Shown here: positions 13,244 through 24,125 of the stretch, one piece after another | Numbering within the stretch: the stretch's first letter is position 1 | How the letters are laid out: each line of letters begins with the position of its first letter | Source of the DNA: Phialemonium atrogriseum | Taxonomy: Eukaryota; Ascomycota; Sordariomycetes; Cephalothecales; Cephalothecaceae | Direction: 5' to 3' | NCBI RefSeq assembly: GCF_030411735.1 | Contig: NW_026848143.1 | Location: forward strand, 682,001-746,000 | DNA: 64,000 nt | Made by a program: the position numbers and the translations under genes | The notes under the pieces: model-generated | The model's input: only the letters and a program-made list of their open reading frames with translations | What the model was told of the DNA's origin: nothing | Databases searched by the model: none

Positions 13244-13279
<36 letters not shown>
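13244..13279. repeat. (AC)n microsatellite
   Basis: About 18 uninterrupted AC units, followed by CACAC, CGCT and CTCG-rich pyrimidine tracts. It sits about 1.2 kb upstream of the start codon of the Zn2Cys6 gene, probably in its promoter or long leader. Confidence 0.95.
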
Positions 13280-13285
<6 letters not shown>

Positions 13286-14442
13286 TCGCTCGTCCACTCG
13301 CCCACTCGCTCTCTCGCCTTCTCGCCTTCTCACACACACACATCCAACATTCATCCACGTGCAAGCCCATTCACACTTATTTCTCTCTGTCCCCCTCTCT
13401 CGCTCCCTCTCGCTCGCGTCCCCTCTTCCTCCTTTCTCGCACACAATCATCTTAGACTCGACCAAGTCCAAGCTTCTTCGCCTTGGACCATTCGATATAA
13501 GCTTGCGGGAACCAGCCGCCAACAAACGGCCGAAGCCGCCCCCCGCTGCGCCGCCTGCGCCGTCTCCCGTCCTAGGCCCGGAAAACTGCACGGCCAGGGT
13601 TCCAAAAATTGCAACTGTGGGATCCCTTGTCTCCCACTTTTGGACTAAGTCAGGGTGCCAAAAAAAAAACCGAGGATCGAGCCCGGGTGTCGATGCGCCG
13701 AAGGGGTGTCAGTGCTGTTCCCACACTTGTCGAACACCTCCAGGCCTCCTCTCCTTGGAGGTTGGGGTTCCCCAGTCTTCCCGTCCCCCGACCACCGTTG
13801 ACCAGCGGCGCACCCCATTCCAGCCAGCCCGAGCTGGGACCCCTCCTGCCGTGTCTGCTCAAGCCTTTTTAGGGAAGAGCTGCCACCAAAACCCAGACCC
13901 GGGAGTGTATTGGTGTATCCTCTTCAATCACCAGTCAGATTGCTTGCTTCCTCCTTTGCCCCATCGCCGCAAACCACTGGTCGCCCAGCACCCGTCATTG
14001 GCTAGCCCGTTGATTGCTACCCGCTTTCTTGCACTGCATCTCCTGCGAACGACCTCCCGCTGCCAGGCCCTCATTGCCCGGACCCAGCCTGTTGCTCACT
14101 CTGGTCCTTGCGATCATCACCGTCATTGCCGTCATTATCGCCCTCCGGTCCCCAGCCGAACCAGAAACAACAGGAGAAACAACGCCAGGGCACCCCATAA
14201 CATAAAACTAATGCCATAAGGCCCTCCTGTGTGTCAAGGAACAGCATCCCTCCACACACCCCCCCCACCACATCACCAAGCCCTGGACCATAGTCAACCA
14301 AGGTCTTACTCCGCCGGCCCGTTTGTAATATCCAATACGCGCTCTCGCTACCATCTTCTTGCCTGGCGCCGAAATCCCTCTCTATCTCTTTCTCTCATAC
14401 AACCTAGCCCGTCAGCCCCCCGACCCGTCAAGAGAGCTGTTC

Positions 14443-16037
14443 ATGGCCGTCGTTGCTCCACTACCCTTCAAATCGAACCTGGGCTCCTGGGGATCTAGCG
14501 ACTCCGCTATATATCCTGCCGAATCACCAGAACCCATGACAGACATAATGTCATATCAATACCCGCCACCACCTCAAAATGGCGCCGACATGGAAATGCC
14601 TCCTTCCGGATACTACCAAGTGTCTCCATCAGCACATTCTGCAATGGACATGAGACCAAGTCCCGACTCGAGCCTCCCCCATAGGGAGCGCCGAGACTCC
14701 ATGTCCAAGGCCATGAAGATAAAACGGTCCCTGTCGACCCCGAACGTCCGGCCACCGCAGGCGCAGCCGCCGCAACCGCCGCCGCAACCGCCACAGCCCA
14801 CTGCACAGGAACAGAACCAGTTCAATCTCGCAGAAAAGAGGAGGAACAAGCTGGGCTATCATCGAACATCCGTCGCTTGTGGTAAGTGATCCGTAATCCG
14901 TCTGGGGCGCGTAGAGCGCAGTCCTCCGGCCGTTCTCATGGCGCATTCCGGGCGGTTAACTAACGTTTGACTTTGAAAAGGCCACTGTCGCCGACGCAAA
15001 ATCCGGTGCATACCATCGCCTGCAGATGTCCAGGGGCGCTGCGTCAACTGCATCCGCCTGAAGAAAGAATGCAGCTTCTACCCGGTGGACCAGCAGCCGC
15101 CTCAAGACACGAGACAAAAGTCGGCGTCGCGATCGTCGGTTGGCCCCAAGATCGCCTCCGCTTCGTCCTCACCGGCGATGCAGAGCGGACTCCCATCAGA
15201 CATGCACGGACAGCAGCCCTATCCGCAACTGACGATGCCGTCGATCCAGAACATGGCGCCGCCGATGAAGCCGCCGGGGTCAGAGAGCTTCCCCCCCGAA
15301 GCAAAGAGTAAGTCAATTCCTGACACGGGTTCTCCCTTCCCGCCTTGCCCCCTTTCCTCTCCTAGTGGCTGAGCATTCCAAAAGTGCCATCAGGCGCTTC
15401 CGGCGCCCGAAACTTCGATTACGGACACGCCGGTATGACGAACTGGATGTCTCCAGACGCCAACCCCAACTCGTCCAAGCCCGGGGACTTGAATGCGACC
15501 TGGAGATCCTATCCGACCGAATCGCCAATAACCCCGGCCTTCTCTCCCTACACGCCGCATGCCCCGCCACCGTCGGCGACATGGACGACGCCGGTCAGCG
15601 CCGAACCGTCGTCCCGGGAAGACATGCACTGGTCTCCGTACTCGGCACCGCCCACTCGGTCCCTGTCTTTTGGAGCCGAGAGCATGACAAGCCACCCCCA
15701 GCAATATCCGCCCATCTCGCAGGTAGGCCCCCACTCGGGTCGGCCGTACGATCGCAAGTCGGGCTCCGTGCCGTCCGACATGTACCAGCCCCCGAACTCG
15801 ACGACAATCCCTGGAGTCGAGACAATCTCGGGGACTGCGATGGACCACCACGTCTCCCTGTCGGCAGGAGCTGCCCCGCCGCCGAGCTATGAGACGTGGC
15901 AACAACCGTACCCTTATGGGAAGCCCGGCGACAGCTATGGAGGATGGTATGGGGATCAGGGGGCACACCAACCGCAGGTTCACCACCCGAATGAACATCC
16001 TCCACCCGGATCCAGCATGTATTATGCCGAGCGATGA
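14443..16037 (+). CDS. Zn2Cys6 (fungal binuclear cluster) transcription factor
   Basis: Three exons, 14443-14881, 14981-15307 and 15385-16037, give 472 residues with the frame intact. Exon 1 encodes a low-complexity N-terminus with Pro/Gln runs and a basic stretch (SMSKAMKIKRSLSTP). The DNA-binding cluster begins across the first intron: TSVACGHCRRRKIRC, then a 10-residue loop, then CVNCIRLKKECSFYP, giving Cys spacing C-x2-C-x6-C-x10-C-x2-C-x6-C. The remainder is Pro/Ser/Tyr-rich and looks disordered; no fungal-specific transcription factor middle homology region is visible, so the protein is short for the class. It should be nuclear and bind DNA, but its targets cannot be inferred. The second intron acceptor was set at 15384 because it is the AG that keeps frame; the start could alternatively be the ATG at 14536. 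A very long pyrimidine-rich leader precedes it. Confidence 0.88.
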
Positions 16038-18958
16038 GGCCCGAGATGGCGCGCCAGCCGGCCGGCCCGTCGAACCTGAATCTCCGGAGGTTAACTACTC
16101 CGGCGGACAGGAAATTAAAAGAGCTTGTGTACACCCCCGGTCTCGCGCTCACCGTCGGCCCTTGCGCATTGGGGCGGCGAATTGAAGCGCGACGGCAACA
16201 ACTGGAGCGTTCACACACAAAGCTATTTGAAGCGAAGCTACACGGGAAACCGAGCTTTTCGTGGACTCGGCCAACTTTCTCCCAATCCAGTGCAGCAGCA
16301 GAGAGGATACATATATATGCCCAACAACTTCGACCGTATTCGCTCCAATGTCAAAGCGCCAGGACGAATTGGGAGAAGACTGCATTGGTGGGATTTCCTG
16401 AATGGGGGGAGCGCAAGCCTGTGCGCAACGCTTTCCTCAACCGAATTGGGGGATTTGCGACGCGGAGTGTGCCACGAGATCTCGGCTGTCGCCCGGAGCG
16501 AAAGGAGATCATCGTTCAGCTTCCTAGGATCCCCGGCGGATTCCCGTTTTTTTTTCTTGAAAAGAAAAGAAACACTGTTTTGGAGTTGAAGTGCGCAGAA
16601 TCGAATTTCCATAATTTGGCGGCCAGGTCGATACCAGGTCCTATAGAGTCTAGCCCAGTTGATCGTCGTCACCGATTGGAGGGGGGATGATCGCTTTCAC
16701 GGTACGGAATTGATTCGCGCTTTACCTCGCTTCGGATATGATCGATTATCGCCATCAACCTTCGATGCCGGGGTTGTTGCGACCCCGACTTGGACCGGAT
16801 TCGGACTGGAAACCAGGACGGCGGCCGAGAGTAGTAACCTACCCCCGGGATTCTCGGAGATTCTCGTCCAAGTGCGAACCATCGGTCGCTTGGTTCTTAG
16901 CCTCGACAACGTTGAAACTAGGCTGTGGGTCTGGAGGTGCGGGTGTGGGGGAACTAAGTATACAAGTCAATACATAGTAATCTGGAGCACCGGACGACAA
17001 CCAAGAGACGATAAATGGAGACAAACAACAGAAAAAGAGGGCGGACGGGGTCCTCGTGCCCACCGCCATGGTTCACCCGATTCCTGCAGCAACTATTATG
17101 GGAATGGGTCCGGTTTCGGGTTTTTTTTTTGTCGGGAACGGCCTGCATGCATTTACCTATATACGGGGATACAAGGTTTGATTCGGGCGGCGGCATATGG
17201 AGTTTTCTTCTCCATCATTTCCATTTTCGTCACTTCGGCAGGCGGTTCGGCAGGTTGCGCCTTACAACATGCATGGGCGGGCTCGTTGGGCTAGAGATGG
17301 GCGGGTTTTAGAGGAACGGCACGGGACGGGTCGGGTCGGGATGGCCGGTCGGTCGGTCGGCGGCATGGGAGGTGTGAGATTCCCAAAAACGAAAAAGGAA
17401 GACGCCTTGGGTCCGGACCCCCCCTCCTCCTCCCCTCCCCGAGTTACACCACAGAGATGCTGTACACCTTGGGTCCACGGGGGAGGCGGCTATCCAAACG
17501 GTTGGATGCTGGTTTGCAAAAAGGGTGGGGGGGGGTTTCAACAAAAAACTGCATATCTGGGAATGGGGGCTGGAAAATAACTAAAAGGGGCTTTGAGAGA
17601 TCATCTACATGGGACCGTCTCTGCATTCATCTCCGTTTCATGTCGTCGAGATTTTTCTTTTTCCCGCGGGTTTCTATGGGCAAGAAATCTCCATGGGGGT
17701 TCGTTCGTTTTGGCTTGGGTCGGGGGCTCCAAAAAAACATTGAAAGAAAAGAGGAAGTTCGAAAAAAAAAATTTAAGGAAGGGAGATAGGTAGTTCATGT
17801 TTGGGCCGGTGTTGTCTTTCGCCATGTAACGTCGTTGCTTCATCTTTTCCTTTCCTTCTTTCTTGTCATATTCGAGCTTAACACAGCTGTACTTTTAGGT
17901 TCGGCAGACTGTATCTATGGATGTCATTCTTTCCGTGCTGATGAGCTCTCTGGAATGCGCGTGGTATTTTAAAGCTTGCTTGGACGACCGTTTTCTCTCG
18001 TGGCTTGTCGGAAGGATGGTGCGTGCCACTGTATGTGGTGTGACCGGCATGGAATGAGGACGGGAAAGGAGGAATTGAGGGTATGTATCCAGCTAGTCGG
18101 CCTGAATTATCTCTAGAGCAAGCCATGCCTCATACTCTCTTTTTATATACAAACATGTAGTTGGGTTTCCCACATCCAGCCTCTGGTCACATGCCCATCA
18201 TATGTGCCACATAGCACATGCATCATTTCAACAGCCATGCCTTGTATAATAGGAGAGGGGTACACCGCCTATCGCGAGCCATCCCAGCAGGCCGCATATA
18301 GTGGCCCAACGCACGCGGGCAGCGAAGCTAATGTGTAAACAGTCTAGACGTTCCACCCCCCAACCCTTGGCCGCCCCCCCACGCCAATGGCCGCGAGAAA
18401 GCAAGAGGAGCGGCATGGGAGCTGATTGACGGGCTGGCTGGCTGGCTGGCTGGCGCTGCATGTATGTACCCCAGACCTTCGTCGTTCCTCCTTCCCGCAG
18501 TTTTCCTTGCATTGCCCTACCCTATGCCCCGGAGAGTTGGGGGCGAACTGGGGGGGCTGGGTCGCGGTTGTGAGCCCAACACGCTTTGCACGGCATGGCA
18601 TTCACGTCCACGCACTAGCCCCTAGACCGCCATGCCAGGTGCAAACCACAAAACCCAAGGCCAAGGTGTTTGGGGAAAGGGGGGGGGGGGGGGCGCGCGG
18701 CAAAGGTTACCCTGGAGAGAGCCCAACAGGGGCGTGCGTGCTGCGTGCAGCCGAGGGGGGCGGGGGGGAACCCCGCTCCGGGAGGGGCGCGCGAGAGAGC
18801 CAAAAAGGTCTTGTTGCGTTCGTAAATGCCGGGACCCTGCAAGCCGTCCGGGGTTGGTGGGGGGGAACACGGCTGGGTTGGGGTCAACCTTCCGCGTGCC
18901 CTTCCTCCCCACCCAAGCACAGGTACGGTACGTGCTTACGTACAGAGTAAAAACCCCC
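16038..18958. other. Intergenic stretch, no gene recognised
   Basis: This contains the 3' end of the Zn2Cys6 transcript, then sequence with many homopolymer runs (A and G tracts, for example near 17530 and 18680) and a short GGCT tandem repeat. Open frames overlap on both strands and show no domains. The minus-strand gene ending at 18959 has its 3' UTR at the right edge. Confidence 0.6.
18432..18454. repeat. (GGCT)n short tandem repeat
   Basis: Nearly six GGCT units in a row. Confidence 0.9.
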
Positions 18959-19543
18959 CTACTTCAGCCTCCAGATCAGCACCGTCAGACAGATGTAAGC
19001 CCCCAGGCTCAGCACCGTCAGCATGGCCACGCTGTTGCCGCTAGTGCGGAACTTCTTGATCACGACGGAGTGGCGGCGGATGTTGCGGGCGTACGCGGAG
19101 GAGCGGCTGGAGGCGTGGCCGTTGCCGCCGTTGCCGGGCGGCCGGCGGTCGCGGCTGCGGTGGCGGCCCTCCTCTTCCTCCTCCTCGTCGCCGCCGCTGC
19201 CGCCGCCGTCGCGGTCGCCGTCCTCGGGGGACGACCCTTCCCGGGTCTCCTCGAGGTCGAAGAACTGGCGGTTGCCCTCGGAGCGGCGGTAGATGGCGAC
19301 GAGGATGATGGTGGCGCCGTAGGCGGCGAAGAGGGCGCCGATGGGGTAGAACTCGGACGTGAAGATGCGGAGGATGATGAGTGCAAACGAGAACTGGCTT
19401 ATGGCCGTCCGCATGTACGCCCCCTCGAAGGTTCGCTGGGCGGCGCGGATCTCGGTGAGTCTGGTGAAGCGGGGAAGGCGGGTGGTCCCCCGCGTCCCCC
19501 CTTGTGTGAGCAAGGTTGTGCTTGTCGGGGAGGGCCTGAGGGG
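18959..19543 (-). CDS. DUF202-type membrane protein (5' end unresolved)
   Basis: The minus-strand frame ends at 18959. Its core reads RFTRLTEIRAAQRTFEGAYM, then a first hydrophobic segment (ISQFSFALIILRIF), a second (GALFAAYGATIILVAIY) followed by RRSEGNRQFF, and a last one at the C-terminus (VAMLTVLSLGAYICLTVLIW). That is the three-helix pattern of fungal DUF202 proteins, small membrane proteins of uncertain function. Between helices two and three lies a long Gly/Asp/Glu-rich and then Arg-rich insert, a low-complexity loop that I take to be cytoplasmic. No in-frame ATG opens the frame before a stop near 19640, so an upstream exon is likely; a good acceptor (CCCTTCCCAG) sits just before 19543 and was used as the provisional 5' limit. 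The first exon was not found. Confidence 0.7.
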   Translation of the reverse strand, partial: PLRPSPTSTTLLTQGGTRGTTRLPRFTRLTEIRAAQRTFEGAYMRTAISQFSFALIILRIFTSEFYPIGALFAAYGATIILVAIYRRSEGNRQFFDLEETREGSSPEDGDRDGGGSGGDEEEEEEGRHRSRDRRPPGNGGNGHASSRSSAYARNIRRHSVVIKKFRTSGNSVAMLTVLSLGAYICLTVLIWRLK

Positions 19544-19699
19544 CTGGGAAGGGGGGGAAGGAGGGGAAGAAGAAAATTGCCTGATTTGGTGCGGCAACAC
19601 GCAGGAGGGGGATGCCAGTGCGACCGAAGTGCAGCATCGTCAACATCAGGACCCATCCGGTATGCCCTTTTGGGGATCGCCTAGCGGGCCATTCTATCA

Positions 19700-20605
19700 C
19701 TTAATAGGAAGGGCCTCTCTGACTGATGTGGTGCACTCGATAGAGCACCCGAGAAGGGTGGGAAACACGAAGTAGGCCATATGGATTGCGGGGAAGCGCA
19801 CAAGGCATGAATGTGGCGCCTCCAGGTGGGAGCACTGAGCGCGCCAATCATCCAAGAGGCGGGTTTCTAGATTCTCAATTGCATGGGAAAAACCACCAGA
19901 GTGAGAGTAATTGGTGAAATAGTAAGCCAAGGTATAAATCCTTTCTTACTTACTCATTACTGGTCAGAACGACTGACCGAGCTCGGTGAAGCCGAAGATG
20001 GAGGTAGTCCTCCGGATGGGGTTGAAGAGCCTGTCCGGCCATGTAAATCAGCAGTCGGACAGATGAGAGCAGTACAGATATCGCTGATCCGAAGAAAAAC
20101 AAGAGATAAGAGTATCTTTGTGGTTTCGACGTACCTGGAACATGTTCACTGCTCTAGACTAGTGAGGGAATCGTAGAAGCAAATGGTACAGATAGTCAAC
20201 AAGCTAGGCTTTGCTCAATTCAAGGTCTCAAGCAAACCTATCTTAGAGATTCAAAGGACAAAAACTCCCATCTCATATTACAGCTCGCATAATGCTAAAG
20301 AATGGGAAGATGGGTGAGGTTGAATGAAGTTGATGTTCTTGAACTGGGAGGGAGGGTTGAAGCTGTTTATCCAATCATGTGCCCAGAATTTAGTGCGTCA
20401 GTTTTGGCCAATCATATTACTCGCCGTTTCCTAGCCCAGTGCTGGTACGTACCAAGCCAAGTCCGATTGATATCCCTGGCCCGTGCGTCATCTTCCCATC
20501 AAGCTGCGTGTCCGTTTGAGAGCTGGCTTGACCATTTGAACGAGCTAGGGCAATGTGACAAGAACTGTCACTGTTGCAACCAAACAACGCCCACAAACTC
20601 TAACA
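19700..20605. other. Intergenic stretch between the DUF202 gene and OST2
   Basis: No domain-bearing frame was seen. It probably holds the missing first exon and promoter of the minus-strand DUF202 gene and the promoter of OST2. No tRNA-like fold was convincing. Confidence 0.5.
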
Positions 20606-21283
20606 ATGGCGCCCAAACGAGCAAATGCGCGAGACGGCACCACGTCGACACCTGCGACCACGCAAGCCGGTGTAGCTACCGCTGGCACGACTCCTGCGCC
20701 CGTCCTAAAGGCCCAGAAGACGACGGCAAACCAGAACTACAGCTCGGTGGTGACCAATATCGTAGACCACTACCTTGACACAACCCCGCAGCGGACCAAG
20801 CTCATCGATGCCTTCATGGCCTTCCTCGTCGTCGCCGGCGCGTTGCAATTCGCCTACTGCGTCCTGGCGGGCAACTATGTGAGTCCCCGAACCGCCCCAG
20901 CGGGAGCCAGGCTCACCAGACCAACCACTGACACGCTCAACAGCCCTTCAATGCCTTCCTCTCCGGCTTCTCCTCCACGGTCGGGCAGTTTGTGTTGACT
21001 GGTATGAAGCCCCATTGATTCCACTGTCTCCCCCGTTTTCGGACCGCGCAATCACTGACTTCAGCGGTCTCCGCCCCCTTCCGCAACTAGCCTCCCTACG
21101 AATCCAGACGACCGAAGCGAACAAGTCTGACTTCCCAGCAGTGTCCCCGGAGAGGTACGCTCGTCTTCCTCGCGCCTAAACCCATGACAAGGCAGGCTTG
21201 CTGACTGCTGTTCTAGAGCATTCGCGGATTACATTGTGTGCAGCCTGATCCTGCACTTCTTCTGCATCAACTTCATCAATTGA
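20606..21283 (+). CDS. OST2: Oligosaccharyltransferase subunit OST2/DAD1
   Basis: Four exons (20606-20878, 20944-21001, 21091-21154, 21217-21283) give 153 residues. From residue about 49 the protein follows the DAD1 family closely: VDHYLDTTPQRTKLIDAFMA, GALQFAYCVLAGNY, PFNAFLSGFSSTVGQFVLT, ASLRIQTTEANKSDFPAVSP, ERAFADYIVCSLILHFFCIN, ending FIN. Three hydrophobic segments are visible. It is an integral ER-membrane subunit of the complex that transfers the preassembled glycan to Asn in N-glycosylation. The N-terminal Thr/Ala-rich extension (about 45 residues, MAPKRANARDGTTSTPATTQ onward) is longer than in animal DAD1. Every intron is GT-AG and the last exon is only 67 bases. It converges with the GRASP gene, leaving about 234 bp between stop codons. 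Confidence 0.96.
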
Positions 21284-21517
21284 GCCAGGCCAAGGTGACG
21301 CCTGCCGATGACGATACTGGTGAGGGAAATGGGTCCTCCGTCGTACTCATGGGGACGATCTTGTATACATATATAGGCGTTCGGAAGCGTACGAAAGGGA
21401 AAGCAAGTCAAAAAGGAGCTGAACCGGCAAGGTACGCGAGAAGCTGCGGGTATTCAGCAGTCCGCGACGAAAAGAGTTGCTAGTATTTGCTAGAGCCATG
21501 ATAAGCAGATGGTTTAC

Positions 21518-22765
21518 CTAATCCCCGCCATCCCCGCCGTCCTCATCTTCTGATTTCGCCTTGTCTTCTGCTGCCTTGGGCGGCCCCTTTGGAGGACCAC
21601 CGGCCTTTGGAGGTCCGCCTGCCTTGGGAGGAGGGGCAACGGGCGTATGCCGACCACTGTCGCCGCCGGGAGCGTGGTCCAGCTCCTTGCTCTTCTGCTC
21701 CTCCTCCTTGAAATAGTCGTCCATCAGCCGATTGGGGCTGTGTCCGTGCCTCTCATGCCTATCCTTCTTCTTGCCCCGACCCGGGCCCGGAGCCGGGCCG
21801 CCGGCAGGCGCAGCGCCCACCATCTGCGCCGGGACGAGGAAGTCGCCGGACGGCGAGGCTGCCGCTGCCGGGACGAATGTGCTGGAGGCTTCCGATGGGC
21901 CTAGTGCGGGGGCGAACTGCGCCTGCGCCGTCGTCGTGTCGTCGGGCTCGCCGTCGAAGAGGGTCTCGCCGGGCGCCGACACGGGCTCGCTCAGGGGTGC
22001 GGGCAGCCGGTGGAGGGCGCCGTATCCCAGGACGCAGCCCAGGGCTCCTTCGCCGCCCCAGTCCCGGCTCGGCTGGATGGTGACTTCTCGGGTGACGTCG
22101 TATTCGTTGTTGTAGACGTATAGCCGCAGCGGCCTGCCGATGTGGTCCTCCACCAGCTCGCTGAGGCCGCTCTCCCCGTGTAAGACGCCCTCCGGGGTGC
22201 CGAGGATGTAGTCGCTGTACGGGAGCAGGCCTCCTATATCCGCTGGAGAGTTGGCGGCAACGTCGAGGACGTGCCAGATGTTGGAGGCGACGGACAAGTG
22301 GGTCCACTGTAAGGTCAGCCCTATCGAGCCGGTGTCTGCGGGGACGGGGATGTGCATCGTTCTTGTCCGTTGGCCCTGCAAGAGGAAAATAAATCTTAGA
22401 CTTCTGTGCTACCCGGTATCGCTAGGACGTGATCGGGGGGGCACACCGACCTTGGCACTCCAGAGACCCAGCGTGACAGAGCCGCCGGCGCAATTCCGGA
22501 CCTCCTGCGAGAAGAGCCGCGGATCCGAGTCATCCTGAACGGCGGGTTAGCACAGCCGGATGGCATGCGTGGCAGGAGAACAGGGGCGGAGTCCACTTGC
22601 AATCATGCGGCCGTTGATCCCCACAATGAAGTCGAACCACGGCTCAATGCCCAGCTGGAGGTTCTCGTTGCGCAGGACCTGGAATCCGAATGCGCCATGG
22701 CTCTCCCTGTGGGAAGGCGCATCCCCGTCGAGGCGGGATATGAAGCGGTTGAGGGCGTTGAACAT
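21518..22765 (-). CDS. GRH1: Golgi reassembly and stacking protein (GRASP/Grh1)
   Basis: Minus-strand exons 22601-22765, 22451-22534 and 21518-22375 give 368 residues, all in phase 0. The protein has the two PDZ-like GRASP repeats: the first with GAFGFQVLRNENLQLGIEPW and FDFIVGINGRMI, the second with NIWHVLDVAANSPADIGGLL, PYSDYILGTPEGVLHGES, LRLYVYNNEYDVTREVTI and WGGEGALGCVLGYGALHRLP. The C-terminal third is Pro/Gly/Ala-rich and charged (repeated PPKAGG, then an acidic end), the usual unstructured regulatory tail. GRASP proteins organise early Golgi and ER-exit membranes and take part in unconventional secretion. Intron 1 has a GC rather than GT donor (ATT|GCAAGT at 22600) with a normal branch site and CAG acceptor; no GT donor keeps frame. 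There is no Gly-2 for myristoylation, as expected for fungal members. It is head-to-head with TGS1 (316 bp between start codons). Confidence 0.94.
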
Positions 22766-23081
22766 CGTCTTGCGTATGTGCAGTGCTGGGAATGTTCGGA
22801 TTTTGTGTGTTATTGGGCGTGTATGGTCATGTTTTGCAACACCTGGTCGTGGTTGAAGCAACGCTGTCATTAGAGTCCCAGCCTCAAGCTTGGTATGCAG
22901 GCTGGCAGGGCTGCAGAGTGGCCCAAGCTCCCGCACTAGTTCAGGTACCCCATATTTAACCCCATCCCACCTTTTTATCTCACTAGAGACGACCGCTCAT
23001 CTAGCTCTGCTGTCGTAGAGGTGCTTGTTTCTGGTCAAGTATCTGTCGCGGCCCAGTTAACGGTTGTAACCTTGTGCAACC
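22766..23081. promoter_or_regulatory. Shared 5' region of GRASP and TGS1
   Basis: Only 316 bp separate the two divergent start codons, so both core promoters and leaders must fit here. No specific factor site is claimed. Confidence 0.6.
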
Positions 23082-23973
23082 ATGGGGGTAAAAAAGGTTG
23101 GCCAGCTCCCCCTCACCAGCGAGTGCCACCACTACTACACCCGAGACGAGGTCCCCTGGGACATTCAGAAGTAAGAAAGAATATGGCTTTTCCCCCTGCC
23201 CCGAGTTCAGACTGGTAACAGATTTCACCCCCAGGTACTGGCATCAGCGATATTCAATCTTCTCCTGCTATGACGATGACATCTACCTCACCGACGATGC
23301 ATGGTTTGGGGTAACCCCCGAGCCTGTAGCTACGTAAGATAACCACCTCCCCCACCCAAACACACCCAAGTTCTCACAACCGCCCCGCAGCCGCATCGCG
23401 CAAGACCTCGGCGCCCTCTCCGCGCCCACCAAGACGACCCTAGTAGACCTCTTCGCCGGCGCCGGCGGCAACGTCATAGCCTTCGCGCTGTCAGGCCGGT
23501 GGGAGCGCATCATCGCCGTGGAGCGCGACGCCCCCACCCTGGCCTGCGCGCAGCACAACGCCGCCGCCCACGGCGTCCCCGCCGACAGCGTCGTCTGGGT
23601 CCTCGGCGACTGCTTCGACTACCTCGCCCAGGCCCTGGGTACCGACGCCGACGGAGACGGAGACCTGGACCCGGACCTGCGCCTCGACCGGGCCTCCACC
23701 ACCGTCTTCGCCTCCCCGCCCTGGGGCGGCGTGGATTACCGCCTCCAGGACGTCTTCGACCTCGCCACCATGCAGCCCTACGACATGGAAACGATCTACC
23801 GCGCCTGCCGCCCCGTGGAGCACGCGCTGTACCTGCCCCGGACGAGCGACCTGCGCCAGATCGCGAAGCTGGCGCCCCCCGGTGGCAAGGTGGAGGTCGT
23901 GCAGTACTGCATGGAGGGGGCCAGCAAGGCGATGGTGGCCTACGTGCCCGAGAGTCGCGAGGTGGAAGGATAG
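23082..23973 (+). CDS. TGS1: Trimethylguanosine synthase (RNA cap hypermethylase)
   Basis: Exons 23082-23170, 23235-23333 and 23391-23973 give 256 residues. The N-terminus has the family signature leading into YWHQRYSIFSCYDDDI and LTDDAWFGVTPE. The SAM-binding loop is VDLFAGAGGNVIAFA (about 81-95), followed by IIAVERDAPTLACAQHNA. The catalytic TGS1 motif SPPWGGVDY sits at 171-179; its Trp stacks on the m7G base in characterised enzymes. These enzymes convert the m7G caps of snRNAs, snoRNAs and telomerase RNA to 2,2,7-trimethylguanosine in the nucleus and nucleolus. The size matches fungal catalytic-domain-only enzymes; the large N-terminal extension of animal TGS1 is absent. An acidic DADGDGDLDPDL insert lies before the catalytic motif. 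It converges with DOP1, leaving about 152 bp between stops. Confidence 0.96.
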
Positions 23974-24125
23974 TTGATCGCTTCTGGGGGGGCGGGGGAT
24001 CCAGTCACCATCATCATCAGCAGCAGCAGCAGCACCCAAGCAAGCCAGAGAGGACTCTTAATTTTTTACTTTCTATCATGTTGTCTCTTTTCCCTTCTCT
24101 ACGGACGCCCATCCTACAATTACAA

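Larger units (their letters stand above)
5085..14442. other. Gene-poor region of about 9.4 kb
   Basis: No open frame here has a recognisable domain or a believable exon chain. The longest candidates (8004-8549 minus; the mutually antisense frames at 12163-12924) rely on non-ATG starts or overlap an equally long frame on the other strand. The region holds a 3 x 32 bp hairpin repeat (6141-6236), TAGGTA-type motifs near 10490-10512 and 11677-11690, and from about 12.9 kb a pyrimidine-rich tract with an (AC)n run that probably belongs to the long leader of the gene at 14443. I see no transposase, reverse transcriptase or heavily AT-rich RIP-like sequence. Confidence 0.6.

Noticed and set aside
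13091..14219. Long His/Thr/Ser-rich frames across the (AC)n and pyrimidine tract
   Set aside because: They are translations of low-complexity repeats and lie in the probable leader of the Zn2Cys6 gene.
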